Positions 7,111-15,187 of a stretch of DNA of 31,725 nucleotides are shown one piece after another; the first letter of the stretch is position 1; every line of letters begins with the position of its first letter. Source of the stretch: Burkholderiaceae bacterium (GTDB lineage: Bacteria; Pseudomonadota; Gammaproteobacteria; Burkholderiales; Burkholderiaceae); NCBI GenBank assembly GCA_947470165.1, contig CANISN010000001.1, forward strand, positions 1-31,725, written 5' to 3'. The notes under the pieces are model-generated. The model ran no database searches. It saw only the letters and a list, made by a program, of their open reading frames with translations, and had not been told where the DNA came from. Both the position numbers and the translations under genes were made by a program.

Positions 7111-8634
7111 TTAAGCAATCGTAACTGGAATATTGCCAATCTTTGCCTGCCATTCTTTTGGGCCAGTATCATGCATCGAAATACCAGCAGAGCTCACGGC
7201 TACAGTCACCGGCATATCCTTGACATCAAATTCATAGATGGCTTCCATGCCGAGGTCAGCAAAACCAACTACCTTTGCCGTCTGGATAGCTTTGGATACT
7301 AAGTAAGCGGCACCACCAACAGCCATTAAGTAAGCTGATTTATGTTTCTTAATCGCTTCAATTGCAGTGGGCCCACGCTCCGCTTTACCAATCATCGAGA
7401 TTAGACCTGTCTGAGACAGCATCATTTCTGTAAACTTATCCATACGAGTGGATGTTGTTGGGCCTGCTGGACCAACTGCTTCATTGCCCACTGGATCGAC
7501 TGGGCCTACGTAATAGATCACACGATTCTTAAAGCTCACTGGCAATGCTTCACCTTTAGATAGCATATCTTGGATGCGCTTATGTGCGGCATCGCGACCA
7601 GTCAAAATCTTACCATTGAGAAGAAGTGTCTCACCTTCTTTCCAGCCGGCTACTTCTTCAGCAGTCAGGGTGTCTAAGTTCACACGCTTAGATTTTTTGG
7701 TATCTGGAGTCCAGGTGACATCCGGCCAATCAGACAATGAGGGCGCCTCCAATTTGGCGGGTCCATCCCCGTGCAAATGGAAGTGAACGTGGCGGGTGGC
7801 GGCGCAGTTTGGAATCATGGCTACTGGCAAAGACGCTGCATGAGTTGGATAGTCCATGATCTTGATATCTAGAACGGTGGTTAAACCACCTAGACCTTGC
7901 GCGCCAATTCCGAGCCTATTTACTTTGTCGAAAATCTCTAAACGTAGTTCTTCGATGCGGTTTTGTGGGCCACGAGTAATTAACTCCTGAATGTCCACTG
8001 GACCCATCAAAGCCTCTTTAGCCATCAGCATGGCTTTTTCTGGGGTTCCACCAATGCCAATACCTAAGATACCGGGAGGGCACCAACCTGCACCCATTGT
8101 TGGCACAGTTTTAAGAACCCAGTCTACGATCGAGTCGGAAGGATTGAGCATGACCATCTTGGCCTTGTTCTCAGAGCCACCACCTTTGGCAGCACAAATT
8201 ACCTCAACATCGTCCCCTGGAACGATTTCATAATGAATAACGGCAGGGGTGTTATCACCTGTGTTTTTACGTTTACCCGCTGGATCGACCAATACTGAAG
8301 CGCGAAGCGGGTTATCTGGGTTCATATAAGCGCGGCGCACTCCTTCGTTCACCATTTCAGTCACGCTCATAGTGGCGTCGCCCCATTGGACATTCATACC
8401 GATTTTGAGAAAAACGACTGCAATACCAGTGTCCTGACACATCGGGCGATGACCCTCCGCACACATGCGGCTGTTGGTCAAGATTTGGGCAATCGCATCC
8501 TTAGCAGCGGCACCTTGTTCTAGTTCATAAGCCTTGCCCATTGCTGAGATGAAGTCCTTAGGATGGTAGTAAGAGATGAACTGGAATGCGTCAGCAACGC
8601 TTTGAATGAGATCTTGTTGTTTGATATTAGTCAT
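7111..8634 (-). CDS. fumA: Class I (iron-sulfur) fumarate hydratase
   Basis: The 507-residue enzyme converts fumarate to L-malate in the TCA cycle with an oxygen-sensitive [4Fe-4S] cluster. The three cluster cysteines are visible: C66 in HRPMCQDTG, C185 in GAGWCPPGILG and C277 in MIPNCAATRHVHFHL. The N-terminal alpha domain (SRMCAEGHRPM, then GGGSENKAKM) and the C-terminal beta domain (VGPVDPVGNEAVGPAGPTTSTRMDKF, then GKAERGP) are fused in one chain, as in E. coli FumA/FumB, although about 40 residues shorter. It is divergent from acs across a 167-bp spacer that must hold both promoters; no clear consensus boxes were seen there. Confidence 0.95.
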   Translation of the reverse strand: MTNIKQQDLIQSVADAFQFISYYHPKDFISAMGKAYELEQGAAAKDAIAQILTNSRMCAEGHRPMCQDTGIAVVFLKIGMNVQWGDATMSVTEMVNEGVRRAYMNPDNPLRASVLVDPAGKRKNTGDNTPAVIHYEIVPGDDVEVICAAKGGGSENKAKMVMLNPSDSIVDWVLKTVPTMGAGWCPPGILGIGIGGTPEKAMLMAKEALMGPVDIQELITRGPQNRIEELRLEIFDKVNRLGIGAQGLGGLTTVLDIKIMDYPTHAASLPVAMIPNCAATRHVHFHLHGDGPAKLEAPSLSDWPDVTWTPDTKKSKRVNLDTLTAEEVAGWKEGETLLLNGKILTGRDAAHKRIQDMLSKGEALPVSFKNRVIYYVGPVDPVGNEAVGPAGPTTSTRMDKFTEMMLSQTGLISMIGKAERGPTAIEAIKKHKSAYLMAVGGAAYLVSKAIQTAKVVGFADLGMEAIYEFDVKDMPVTVAVSSAGISMHDTGPKEWQAKIGNIPVTIA

Positions 8635-8801
8635 GGTTTTAGGCTTAATTAAGTAAGGTTTTTTCTATTTTAAGGGTTTGCCATAGAGCAAATCTAGCGT
8701 GTTTTAACTTATCTTATTAGCTCTTGGGGATGTGTCTCCCTAATTCTGCGTTATTTTCGCGGAAAAAGACGACTGATTTTTGAATAGAAGGGCTGTGAAG
8801 T

Positions 8802-10778
8802 ATGGAACCATCATTAATGCAAGAAAACCGCGTATTTAACCCACCTGCAGATTTTGTTAAGGGAGCTGCAGTTCCAGGAATGGAAGCTTACAAGAAGCTG
8901 TGTGCGGAAGCTGAGAGAGATTATGACGGTTTCTGGGGGCGTCTTGCAAAAGAAAATATGTACTGGAAAAAGCCTTTTACTAAGGTTCTTGATGAATCCA
9001 CAGCACCTTTTTACAAATGGTTTGAAGACGGTACAACTAATGCTTCCTATAACTGCTTAGATTGCCAAGTTGAAAATGGTCTGGGTAAAAAGAATGCGAT
9101 CATTTTTGAAGCAGACGATGGTTCAGTAACTAACGTCACTTACCAAGAAATGCTTGAGCGCGTTTGTAAGATGGCAAACGCTTTGCGCAAAATGGGCATC
9201 AAGTCTGGTGACCGAGTCATTATTTATATGTCAATGTCGATTGAAGGCATTGTGGCAATGCAAGCTTGTGCACGTATTGGCGCGATTCACTCAGTTGTAT
9301 TTGGTGGTTTTTCAGCAAAGTCACTTCAAGAGCGCATTGTCGACGTTGGTGCGGTTGCAGTAATTACTGCCGATGAACAGCTCCGCGGTGGAAAGGCGCT
9401 TCCACTAAAAGTGATTGTTGATGAGGCGATCGCCTTGGGTGATTGTGACAAAGTCAAAAACGTTATCGTATACAAGCGTACTGGTGGCAATATACCAATG
9501 GTCTCTGGACGGGATTCTTGGATGCATGAGCTTGTCGCAAATGAAGCGGCAACTTGTGAGCCAGAGTGGGTTAGTGCTGAGCATCCTTTGTTTATTCTTT
9601 ATACATCTGGTTCGACTGGTAAGCCAAAAGGCGTACAACATTCAACGGGTGGTTACCTCTTGTGGGCCATTCTCACAATGAAGTGGACCTTTGACATCAA
9701 GCCAAGTGATGTGTTCTGGTGTACTGCCGACATCGGCTGGGTAACAGGTCACTCATATATTACTTATGGTCCGCTCGCAGTTGGCGCCACAGAGATCGTG
9801 TTTGAGGGTGTACCAACTTATCCAAATGCCGGCCGTTTTTGGGACATGATTCAGAAACACAAAGCAACGATTTTCTATACTGCACCAACAGCTATTCGTT
9901 CATTGATTAAAGCATCTAGTAACGATCAAGCAGTCCATCCAAAGAGCTATGACCTTTCTTCATTGCGCCTCCTGGGCTCTGTCGGTGAGCCGATTAACCC
10001 AGAAGCTTGGATGTGGTACTACGAGAATGTGGGTGGCTCACGTTGCCCCATCGCAGATACTTTCTGGCAGACTGAAACTGGTGGCCACATGATTTCTCCA
10101 TTACCGGGCGCGACTCCAATGATTCCGGGTTCATGCACACTCCCATTGCCAGGCATCATGGCAGCGATTGTGGATGAAGCCGGTGTGGATGTGCCAAATG
10201 GAAGTGGCGGCATCTTAGTTGTAAAGCGCCCATGGCCTTCGATGATTCGTACTATTTGGGGTGATCCCGATCGTTTCGTAAAGTCTTACTTCCCAGAAGA
10301 GTTGGGCGGTACTTTGTATCTTGCTGGCGATGGGGCAATTCGTAATAAAGATACTGGTTATTTCACGATTACTGGTCGTATCGATGATGTCTTGAATGTA
10401 TCAGGTCACCGAATGGGTACGATGGAAATCGAATCTTCTTTGGTAGCTAATCCTCTGGTTGCTGAGGCTGCGGTAGTGGGCCGTCCTGATGATATGACTG
10501 GCGAAGCGATTTGCGCATTTGTGGTTCTCAAGGGTGGTCGCCCAACTGGTGATGAAGCTAAGAAGATCGCACTGGATTTGCGTAACTGGGTTGGTAAACA
10601 GATTGGCCCAATTGCTAAGCCGAAAGATATTCGTTTTGGCGATAACTTACCCAAGACGCGTTCTGGCAAGATCATGCGCCGTTTATTGCGTGTAATTGCA
10701 AAAGGCGAGGAGATTACTCAAGATACTTCTACGCTTGAAAACCCAGCGATTTTGGATCAGCTCAAGCAGCCTTTATAA
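8802..10778 (+). CDS. acsA: Acetate-CoA ligase (acetyl-CoA synthetase)
   Basis: The 658-residue ligase makes acetyl-CoA from acetate, ATP and CoA through acetyl-AMP. Family landmarks are the N-terminal ACAS domain (about 25-85, [19 protein letters not shown]), the P-loop-like [11 protein letters not shown] at 267-277, [51 protein letters not shown] and the C-terminal [15 protein letters not shown]623 in that last motif matches the lysine whose acetylation inactivates Acs in other bacteria. The length is standard. The ATG at 8802 follows GGGCTGTGAAGT, a modest ribosome site. It is monocistronic, followed by tRNA-Ser(GGA). With fumA and formate dehydrogenase nearby it fits growth on small organic acids. 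Confidence 0.97.
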   Translation: MEPSLMQENRVFNPPADFVKGAAVPGMEAYKKLCAEAERDYDGFWGRLAKENMYWKKPFTKVLDESTAPFYKWFEDGTTNASYNCLDCQVENGLGKKNAIIFEADDGSVTNVTYQEMLERVCKMANALRKMGIKSGDRVIIYMSMSIEGIVAMQACARIGAIHSVVFGGFSAKSLQERIVDVGAVAVITADEQLRGGKALPLKVIVDEAIALGDCDKVKNVIVYKRTGGNIPMVSGRDSWMHELVANEAATCEPEWVSAEHPLFILYTSGSTGKPKGVQHSTGGYLLWAILTMKWTFDIKPSDVFWCTADIGWVTGHSYITYGPLAVGATEIVFEGVPTYPNAGRFWDMIQKHKATIFYTAPTAIRSLIKASSNDQAVHPKSYDLSSLRLLGSVGEPINPEAWMWYYENVGGSRCPIADTFWQTETGGHMISPLPGATPMIPGSCTLPLPGIMAAIVDEAGVDVPNGSGGILVVKRPWPSMIRTIWGDPDRFVKSYFPEELGGTLYLAGDGAIRNKDTGYFTITGRIDDVLNVSGHRMGTMEIESSLVANPLVAEAAVVGRPDDMTGEAICAFVVLKGGRPTGDEAKKIALDLRNWVGKQIGPIAKPKDIRFGDNLPKTRSGKIMRRLLRVIAKGEEITQDTSTLENPAILDQLKQPL

Positions 10779-10807
10779 GTGTTGGGCGAAAACCCTTCTG
10801 GGAAACG

Positions 10808-10813
10808 TATAAT
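10808..10813 (+). promoter_or_regulatory. -10 box of the tRNA-Ser(GGA) promoter
   Basis: A perfect TATAAT ends 12 nt before the tRNA. The best upstream element is TTGGGC at 10782-10787, with a long 20-nt spacer, so the -35 assignment is weak. Confidence 0.6.
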
Positions 10814-10825
10814 GATCGGTTGTAC

Positions 10826-10916
10826 GGAAGGGTGGATGAGCGGTTTAAGTCACACGCCTGGAAAGCGTGCGTAGGTTTATAGCCTACCGCGGGTTCGAAT
10901 CCCGCCTCTTCCGCCA
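10826..10916 (+). tRNA. tRNA-Ser (anticodon GGA)
   Basis: GGAAGGG (10826-10832) pairs with CTCTTCC (10906-10912, one G-U pair), followed by G and an encoded CCA. The anticodon stem CACGC/GCGTG holds loop CTGGAAA with GGA at 10860-10862. A long variable arm (GTAGG...CCTAC) and the T arm GCGGGTTCGAATCCCGC confirm a class II serine tRNA, reading UCC/UCU. Confidence 0.97.
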
Positions 10917-10925
10917 GTTGTTTGA

Positions 10926-10947
10926 AGCCACCTTCGGGTGGTTTTTT
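10926..10947 (+). terminator. Intrinsic terminator after tRNA-Ser(GGA)
   Basis: CCACC (10928-10932) and GGTGG (10937-10941) close on a TTCG tetraloop, followed by six T residues (10942-10947). It ends the tRNA transcript, 9 nt after the CCA. Confidence 0.85.
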
Positions 10948-11051
10948 CATGGGTTTTTAATCAATTTTGAGCTAAATCAGCCCCTCTATTGCAATTATTT
11001 ACGTTGCCAACCCCCTGTTTTGCATCAAAAAATGGGGTTTTCAAATATATT

Positions 11052-11087
11052 GTTGCATTGCCGCAAATAGTTCTTGCGGAGCAATAA
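11052..11087. promoter_or_regulatory. Inverted repeat at the phasin promoter, possible PhaR-type operator
   Basis: CCGCAA (11061-11066) and TTGCGG (11074-11079) form an inverted repeat. The pairing extends outward through ATTGC and GCAAT if two bases bulge out. The right arm is the -35 element itself, so a protein bound here would block RNA polymerase. The left part, GTTGCATTGCCGCAA, is a TGC-rich string of the kind bound by the PHB-responsive repressor PhaR in front of phasin genes in other bacteria. The PhaR assignment is inference. Confidence 0.45.
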
Positions 11088-11102
11088 AAAACTTCTTACA
11101 AT
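11074..11102 (+). promoter_or_regulatory. Sigma-70 promoter of the phasin gene
   Basis: TTGCGG (11074-11079) and TACAAT (11097-11102) are separated by exactly 17 nt. The phasin ATG is at 11150, giving a leader of roughly 40 nt, with an AGGA-type ribosome site (GTTAGGAAAACACC) just before the start. Confidence 0.75.
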
Positions 11103-11149
11103 GGTGCATCGCAATAAATTTTATCAACTTAAAAAGTTAGGAAAACACC

Positions 11150-11722
11150 ATGTTCCAAAATCAATTAAACGACCAATTTTCACAAGCTCAAACTAAAGCT
11201 GTTGAAAACGCAAAGTATTTGGCTCAAGTAGCTGTTGAGAGTGCCCAAGAATTGTCAGAAATCAATCAAGCTGCTGCTAAAGACGCTTTGGTTGCTGCTC
11301 AAGAGGCTAGCACTCAATTGATGGCAATTAAAGATCCACAGCAATTGACTAAATTAGCTCAGCCAGAAGTTGCTCAAGAAGCCGCTAAGTATGCCGCTGC
11401 TTACCAAGCCAAAGTAAACAAAGTTGTGCGTAATGGCAACAAAGAAGTTGCTCAATTAGTTGATGCCTCTATCGATGACACTCGTGCTGAAATGGTTAAG
11501 TTTGTTAAAGAAGCTACAAAAACAGCTCCTGCTGGTTCAGAGGCTTTTGTATCTGCATTCAAAACTGCATTTGAAACTTCACTCCAACAGTTTGACCAAG
11601 TTCGCGCTACAGCAACTGATGCTTTCACTACCTTTGAGAAGAGTGTTGACGCTGCATTTGCTAACATTCAAGGTCAATACGCAGTAGCTAAGCCAGCTGC
11701 TAAAAGCCGCAAAGCTGCTTAA
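11150..11722 (+). CDS. Phasin family protein
   Basis: The 190-residue protein is Ala-, Gln- and Lys-rich and almost entirely predicted helix, with no Cys, signal or membrane segment. This is the profile of phasins (PF09361 type), which coat polyhydroxyalkanoate granules in the cytoplasm and control their number and size. Typical pieces are QFSQAQTKAVENAKYLAQVAVESAQELSE at the N-terminus, a middle stretch with LTKLAQPEVAQEAAKYAAAY, and an Ala/Lys-rich tail KPAAKSRKAA. It is monocistronic, with a near-consensus promoter and its own terminator, which suggests high expression. Codon use is repetitive and biased (GCT, CAA), also as in highly expressed genes. No PHA synthase lies in this window. 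Confidence 0.92.
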   Translation: MFQNQLNDQFSQAQTKAVENAKYLAQVAVESAQELSEINQAAAKDALVAAQEASTQLMAIKDPQQLTKLAQPEVAQEAAKYAAAYQAKVNKVVRNGNKEVAQLVDASIDDTRAEMVKFVKEATKTAPAGSEAFVSAFKTAFETSLQQFDQVRATATDAFTTFEKSVDAAFANIQGQYAVAKPAAKSRKAA

Positions 11723-11743
11723 TTAGTCTTAATTGCTGCATGC

Positions 11744-11766
11744 AAAGCCGCCTTCGGGCGGCTTTT
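11744..11766 (+). terminator. Intrinsic terminator after the phasin gene
   Basis: AAAGCCGCC and GGCGGCTTT pair perfectly around a TTCG tetraloop, with TTTT following. It starts 21 nt after the phasin stop. The flanking A and T runs could let it work in both directions. Confidence 0.88.
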
Positions 11767-11817
11767 GTCTTTCTAGTTGCCGTAATATCTCTGTACCAAA
11801 CAAAAACGGAGAAAAAT

Positions 11818-12123
11818 ATGATCTTTGCAATTCTTTTAATGGATCGTCCTGGTACTGCTGAGTTGCGTATTCAAGTACGACCAGAGCATCGCGCCTATCT
11901 CGGAAAACTCGCTGACCAAATGGCTTTTGCAGGTCCGCTAACATCGGATGATGGTAAGACAACAGTCGGCAGCTTGTTAGTAATGGATTTTCCAAGCAAA
12001 GTAGATGTGGAGACCTGGTTATCTGATGAGCCATTCACCAAGGCAGGTGTTTATGAGAAGCCGGTCATTCACGCCTTTAATAATATGTGGGAGCAGAAGG
12101 TAGGCTTTCCACCTTCGGTATAA
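11818..12123 (+). CDS. YciI family protein
   Basis: This is a 101-residue cytoplasmic protein. It begins MIFAILLMDRPGTAELR, has RPEHRAYLGKLADQMAFAGPL (H24 in the conserved position) and FPSKVDVETWLSDEPFTKAGVY, and ends in a Trp/Phe-rich tail. This is the ferredoxin-like YciI fold (PF03795), a conserved His/Asp family of uncertain chemistry related to muconolactone isomerase-like proteins. I placed the start at the ATG at 11818 because GGAGA lies 6 nt upstream (ACGGAGAAAAAT). A longer frame to 11740 would run through the phasin terminator. No partner gene helps with function. Confidence 0.88.
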   Translation: MIFAILLMDRPGTAELRIQVRPEHRAYLGKLADQMAFAGPLTSDDGKTTVGSLLVMDFPSKVDVETWLSDEPFTKAGVYEKPVIHAFNNMWEQKVGFPPSV

Positions 12124-12124
12124 A

Positions 12125-12152
12125 TAAAAAAGTCACCCCATTGGGATGACTT
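12125..12152 (-). terminator. Intrinsic terminator of the DUF1080 gene
   Basis: On the minus strand AAGTCATCCC and GGGGTGACTT form a 10-bp stem with one mismatch-like wobble around a short loop, followed by TTTTTT. It lies 21 nt after the stop at 12173 and directly behind the convergent YciI gene. Confidence 0.8.
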
Positions 12153-12172
12153 CGGAGTTAGATACGGACAGA

Positions 12173-12763
12173 TTAGATCGGCTTGATCTGTAGCTTTCTA
12201 AATTTAATTATGCCGCCAGCGGACTGAAGCGCGATCGGCCCTTCTGAGAACTTACTGTCTCTTGCGTCAGCAACAGTAGGCACGCCATTCATCGAGACTT
12301 GAAGTTGAGGTCCGTTTGCCACGATTTCCATTGTGTTCCAACGGCCACCAGCTTTGTGTATTGGATTAACTTTGGCAATATCTACAATAGCCCCAGTAGA
12401 GTACTCTTGCCCAGGGCGGGTATCCCAAATATTGACTTCATACGCATTTCCAGCGGTCACTTTATTAGGGTCCTGGCAGCGAATAAAAATTCCACTATTG
12501 GTGTTAGATTCAGCCCAAAACTCAGCGCGAATAATGAAATTCCGATAACTTTTACTGCTCACCAAAAATCCCGACGACTTATTTCCCTCGACAATCCCTT
12601 TACCAATAACCCAATTTGCGTTGCCGATAATGTTCCAGCCATCCACGCTCACGCCATCTATTAAATTGGTGTAGCCATCTTGCGTTTGAGCATGGGCGTT
12701 GATAGAAAGAAGGGTGGTGAGCGAAAAGCCGATAAATAGAAGCTTCAGTATGATTCGTTTCAT
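12173..12763 (-). CDS. Secreted DUF1080-family protein
   Basis: The 196-residue protein has a signal peptide (MKRIILKLLFIGFSLTTLLS then INAHAQ, cleavage after AHA). The rest is one domain of the DUF1080 / 3-keto-disaccharide hydrolase type (PF06439): NLIDGVSVDGWNIIGNANW at the start, YRNFIIRAEFWAESNTNSGIFIRC in the middle and GPIALQSAGGIIKFRKLQIKPI at the end. The domain is a concanavalin-like beta sandwich; some members cleave 3-keto-sugar glycosides, others are structural. I placed the start at the ATG at 12763 because GGAG lies 7 nt upstream; a TTG 12 nt earlier is in frame. It is monocistronic with its own terminator. No 3-keto-sugar dehydrogenase is nearby, so the substrate is unknown. 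Confidence 0.85.
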   Translation of the reverse strand: MKRIILKLLFIGFSLTTLLSINAHAQTQDGYTNLIDGVSVDGWNIIGNANWVIGKGIVEGNKSSGFLVSSKSYRNFIIRAEFWAESNTNSGIFIRCQDPNKVTAGNAYEVNIWDTRPGQEYSTGAIVDIAKVNPIHKAGGRWNTMEIVANGPQLQVSMNGVPTVADARDSKFSEGPIALQSAGGIIKFRKLQIKPI

Positions 12764-12892
12764 CGTAGACTCCAAATATATTTATTGTTGTTCGCGTCAT
12801 ATGACTGCTGTCTATTGTTACTGACTTATCTCAAGTTCCACAAGTACTCACTTTCCCTTAACTTGCACTCAGGAATCAAGTAGACTTGGAAT

Positions 12893-13116
12893 ATGAATTC
12901 ATCTACATTGTGCTCCTTAGGCATTCTTGCCTTTGTTACTACTTTTGCCTTATCTGGCTGTGGCTCAATTGAGTCGTAGCCCATGAAGATTGCACATCTA
13001 TTGGATGGCAGATTGGCAGCAAAGGCTATAAGGATTGCTTGAGGGCTAGGGTCTATGAACGTAAATTAGATTACTGACTTCCACCTGGCGCTAAACCCGC
13101 ACCATCTGCAATCTAA
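12893..13116 (+). pseudogene. Broken small lipoprotein gene (frameshift plus stop)
   Basis: The first frame, from ATG 12893 to TAG 12977-12979, gives MNSSTLCSLGILAFVTTFAL, then SGCGSIES: a complete lipoprotein signal with lipobox LSGC and almost nothing after it. The frame one base back continues as HEDCTSIGWQIGSKGYKDCL, then RARVYERKLDY, a TGA at 13075-13077, and LPPGAKPAPSAI to a TAA at 13114-13116. The C-x3-G-W-x2-G-S-x2-Y-x2-C spacing is a motif common in tiny proteobacterial lipoproteins. Joining the two needs a loss of 3n+1 bases near 12970-12981, and the TGA may replace a Trp codon. A functional 28-residue lipopeptide is the alternative. Confidence 0.6.
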
Positions 13117-13331
13117 TTAGGGGTTTACCCTCATATTAATTCACTTGAGCGCCGTCAAGGACTTAAGGGTCGAAATAACTCAAAATCTTAAGTGATATTG
13201 GGATGACCCTGTGGAAAACGAAAAACATGATTTTCGCTATTTCAGGCACTCTCAAAGCAAGTATTTGGCATTATCTTGATCACATAAAAACATGGCAGCA
13301 ATCATTGCGAAGAAATTAGAGACTACACACT
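13117..13331 (+). promoter_or_regulatory. Leader region of the formate dehydrogenase operon with an inverted repeat
   Basis: No gene is seen here. CGAAAA (13219-13224) and TTTTCG (13231-13236) flank a 6-nt centre, inside a weaker AT-rich symmetry of about 30 bp, roughly 95 bp before the fds start. It could be an operator for a regulator of formate oxidation (FdsR, a LysR-type protein, does this in Cupriavidus), but no regulator gene lies in the window. A -35/-10 pair could not be assigned with confidence. Confidence 0.3.
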
Positions 13332-15146
13332 ATGAATCACCCTAAACCCTCAGGAGAAATCAAGGCTGTTGCTATAGCAACAGCGGATGATTTAAGGGAA
13401 ACCATTCGTCGTAAAAGTAAGCTCAAAGGACGTCAAGCGGATGATGTGTCATTGGCAGAGATTCGCCAGTTAATTGGTGCAGACCTACATCGTCGTGATT
13501 TATTAATTGAAAATTTACACATACTCAATGATGAATACCGCGCTTTACATGATCGTCATTTAGTTGCCCTAGCAAAAGAAATGAATTTGCCTATGGCTGA
13601 AGTTTATGAAGTAGCCACCTTTTATCATCACTTTGAAGTAGTGCGTGGCAATGATCCAGTTGCGGATATCACCATACGCGTATGTGATGGTATCGCTTGC
13701 GAATTAGCGGGTGCACAAAAGCTTTTAGCAAAATTGCCGGCAATCTTAGGCAACCCTAAGGTCAAAGTCATTCCAGCACCCTGCGTCGGTCGTTGTGAGC
13801 AGGCGCCCATAGCGGTAGTGCACCAGTACCCAGTGTTATTTGCAACAGCAGATAAAGTTGCCGCAGCGGTAAAAAATAATCTAACTACTCAACCTGTAGC
13901 TAAAGATAATGGAAATTTTGATCCTGCAACCCTGGTTGAAAAAGGCGTGTCTCCTCAAGGTGATAATCAAGCAGTCTCTCCTGACTACGTTGGTTACGAG
14001 TCTTATCGTGCTCAGGGTGGTTACGTCTTAGCTAAAGAAATTATTGAAGGTAAAAAAGAAAGCTCGCGCGATGCAGAGAGCATTATTAAGGTAATGGAAA
14101 ACTCTGGCTTACGCGGTCTTGGCGGCGCAGGTTTTCCAGCAGGTCGTAAGTGGCGTATTGTCAAGGATCAAGTAGCTCCTAAGTTGATGGCAGTTAATAT
14201 TGATGAGGGTGAGCCAGGCACATTCAAAGACCGTACTTACTTAGAGCGTGACCCACATCGTTTCTTGGAAGGTATGCTGATTGCGGCAAATGTTGTAGGC
14301 ATCGATGCTTGTTATATTTATTTGCGAGATGAATATCACGGTGCACGTGAGTTACTCGAGCTTGAATTAAAAAAATTACAAGCTAACCCACCATTTAAGC
14401 TTCCTTTGATTGAATTGCGTCGTGGTGCTGGTGCTTACATTTGCGGTGAAGAGTCTGCCATGATTGAGAGTATTGAAGGCAAGCGCGGCGAGCCCCGTAT
14501 GCGCCCACCATATATTGCGCAAGTAGGTTTGTTTGGCCGACCAACTCTAGAGCATAACTTTGAAACTCTCTATTGGGTGCGCGATATCGTGCAGCGGGGA
14601 CCAGAGTGGTTTAGTTCTTTTGGGCGCCATGATCGTAAAGGCTTGCGCAGTTATAGTGTGAGCGGCCGCATCAAAAACCCGGGTGTGAAGTTGGCGCCGG
14701 CAGGTATCACTATTCAAGAGCTTATCGATGAGTATTGCGGTGGCATGCAAGATGGTCATCAGTTCTATGGTTATCTGCCTGGAGGTGCATCGGGCGGAAT
14801 ATTGCCAGCTACGATGAATGACATTCCCCTCGATTTTGATACCTTGCAGCCCTTCGGATGCTTCATTGGATCAGCTGCGGTAATGGTGTTCGGTGATAAA
14901 GATAAAGCCCGTGATATGGCCTTGAACGTGATGCGTTTCTTTGAGCATGAGAGTTGTGGTCAGTGCACACCATGCCGCGTTGGTACGGGTAAGGCGGCTA
15001 AGTTGATGCTGGCAGCAACTTGGGATTATGAGACTTTAGAGGATTTAGCAACTGTCATGGTCGATGCCTCTATCTGTGGTCTAGGTCAAGCTGCACCAAA
15101 CCCGATTCGCTGTATTGCTAAATATTTCCCGAATGAAGTTGCATAA
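13332..15146 (+). CDS. fdsGB: NAD-dependent formate dehydrogenase, fused gamma-beta subunit (FdsG-FdsB)
   Basis: The 604-residue protein joins a NuoE-like domain (about 40-180) to a NuoF-like domain (about 215-604). The first carries one [2Fe-2S] cluster on C118, C123, C151 and C155 (RVCDGIACELAG, APCVGRCEQAP). The second has the FMN site RGLGGAGFPAGRKW (261-274), the NADH/FMN region GAGAYICGEESAMIESIEGKR and a [4Fe-4S] ligand set C542, C545, C548 (SCGQCTPCR) and C582. It passes electrons from the FdsA molybdenum site to NAD+. In Cupriavidus and Rhodobacter, fdsG and fdsB are separate genes; a fused form is known from Methylobacterium Fdh1B. The linker (about 181-215) is Asn/Gln/Asp-rich. fdsA follows after 41 nt. 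The reading frame is intact. Confidence 0.92.
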   Translation: MNHPKPSGEIKAVAIATADDLRETIRRKSKLKGRQADDVSLAEIRQLIGADLHRRDLLIENLHILNDEYRALHDRHLVALAKEMNLPMAEVYEVATFYHHFEVVRGNDPVADITIRVCDGIACELAGAQKLLAKLPAILGNPKVKVIPAPCVGRCEQAPIAVVHQYPVLFATADKVAAAVKNNLTTQPVAKDNGNFDPATLVEKGVSPQGDNQAVSPDYVGYESYRAQGGYVLAKEIIEGKKESSRDAESIIKVMENSGLRGLGGAGFPAGRKWRIVKDQVAPKLMAVNIDEGEPGTFKDRTYLERDPHRFLEGMLIAANVVGIDACYIYLRDEYHGARELLELELKKLQANPPFKLPLIELRRGAGAYICGEESAMIESIEGKRGEPRMRPPYIAQVGLFGRPTLEHNFETLYWVRDIVQRGPEWFSSFGRHDRKGLRSYSVSGRIKNPGVKLAPAGITIQELIDEYCGGMQDGHQFYGYLPGGASGGILPATMNDIPLDFDTLQPFGCFIGSAAVMVFGDKDKARDMALNVMRFFEHESCGQCTPCRVGTGKAAKLMLAATWDYETLEDLATVMVDASICGLGQAAPNPIRCIAKYFPNEVA

Positions 15147-15187
15147 GGAAGTTGCTTAATAAGAGATTAGGGAAAGACGAAATAAAT

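Noticed and set aside
11009..11041. Possible second hairpin (AACCCC...GGGGTT with inner TTTT/AAAA pairing) between tRNA-Ser and phasin
   Set aside because: The loop or internal mismatches are large and a good terminator already lies at 10926-10947; not convincing enough to annotate.
11740..11817. N-terminal extension of the YciI-family protein
   Set aside because: It would be translated through the phasin terminator, and the ATG at 11818 has a good GGAGA site and fits the family start.
11729..12034. Minus-strand open frame opposite the YciI gene
   Set aside because: No family resemblance and no ribosome site; the plus strand holds a recognised family.
15152..15187. TTG start for fdsA 36 nt upstream of the ATG
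   Set aside because: Its AAGGA lies almost against the TTG, and the extra residues do not match the usual FdsA N-terminus; the ATG at 15188 was preferred.
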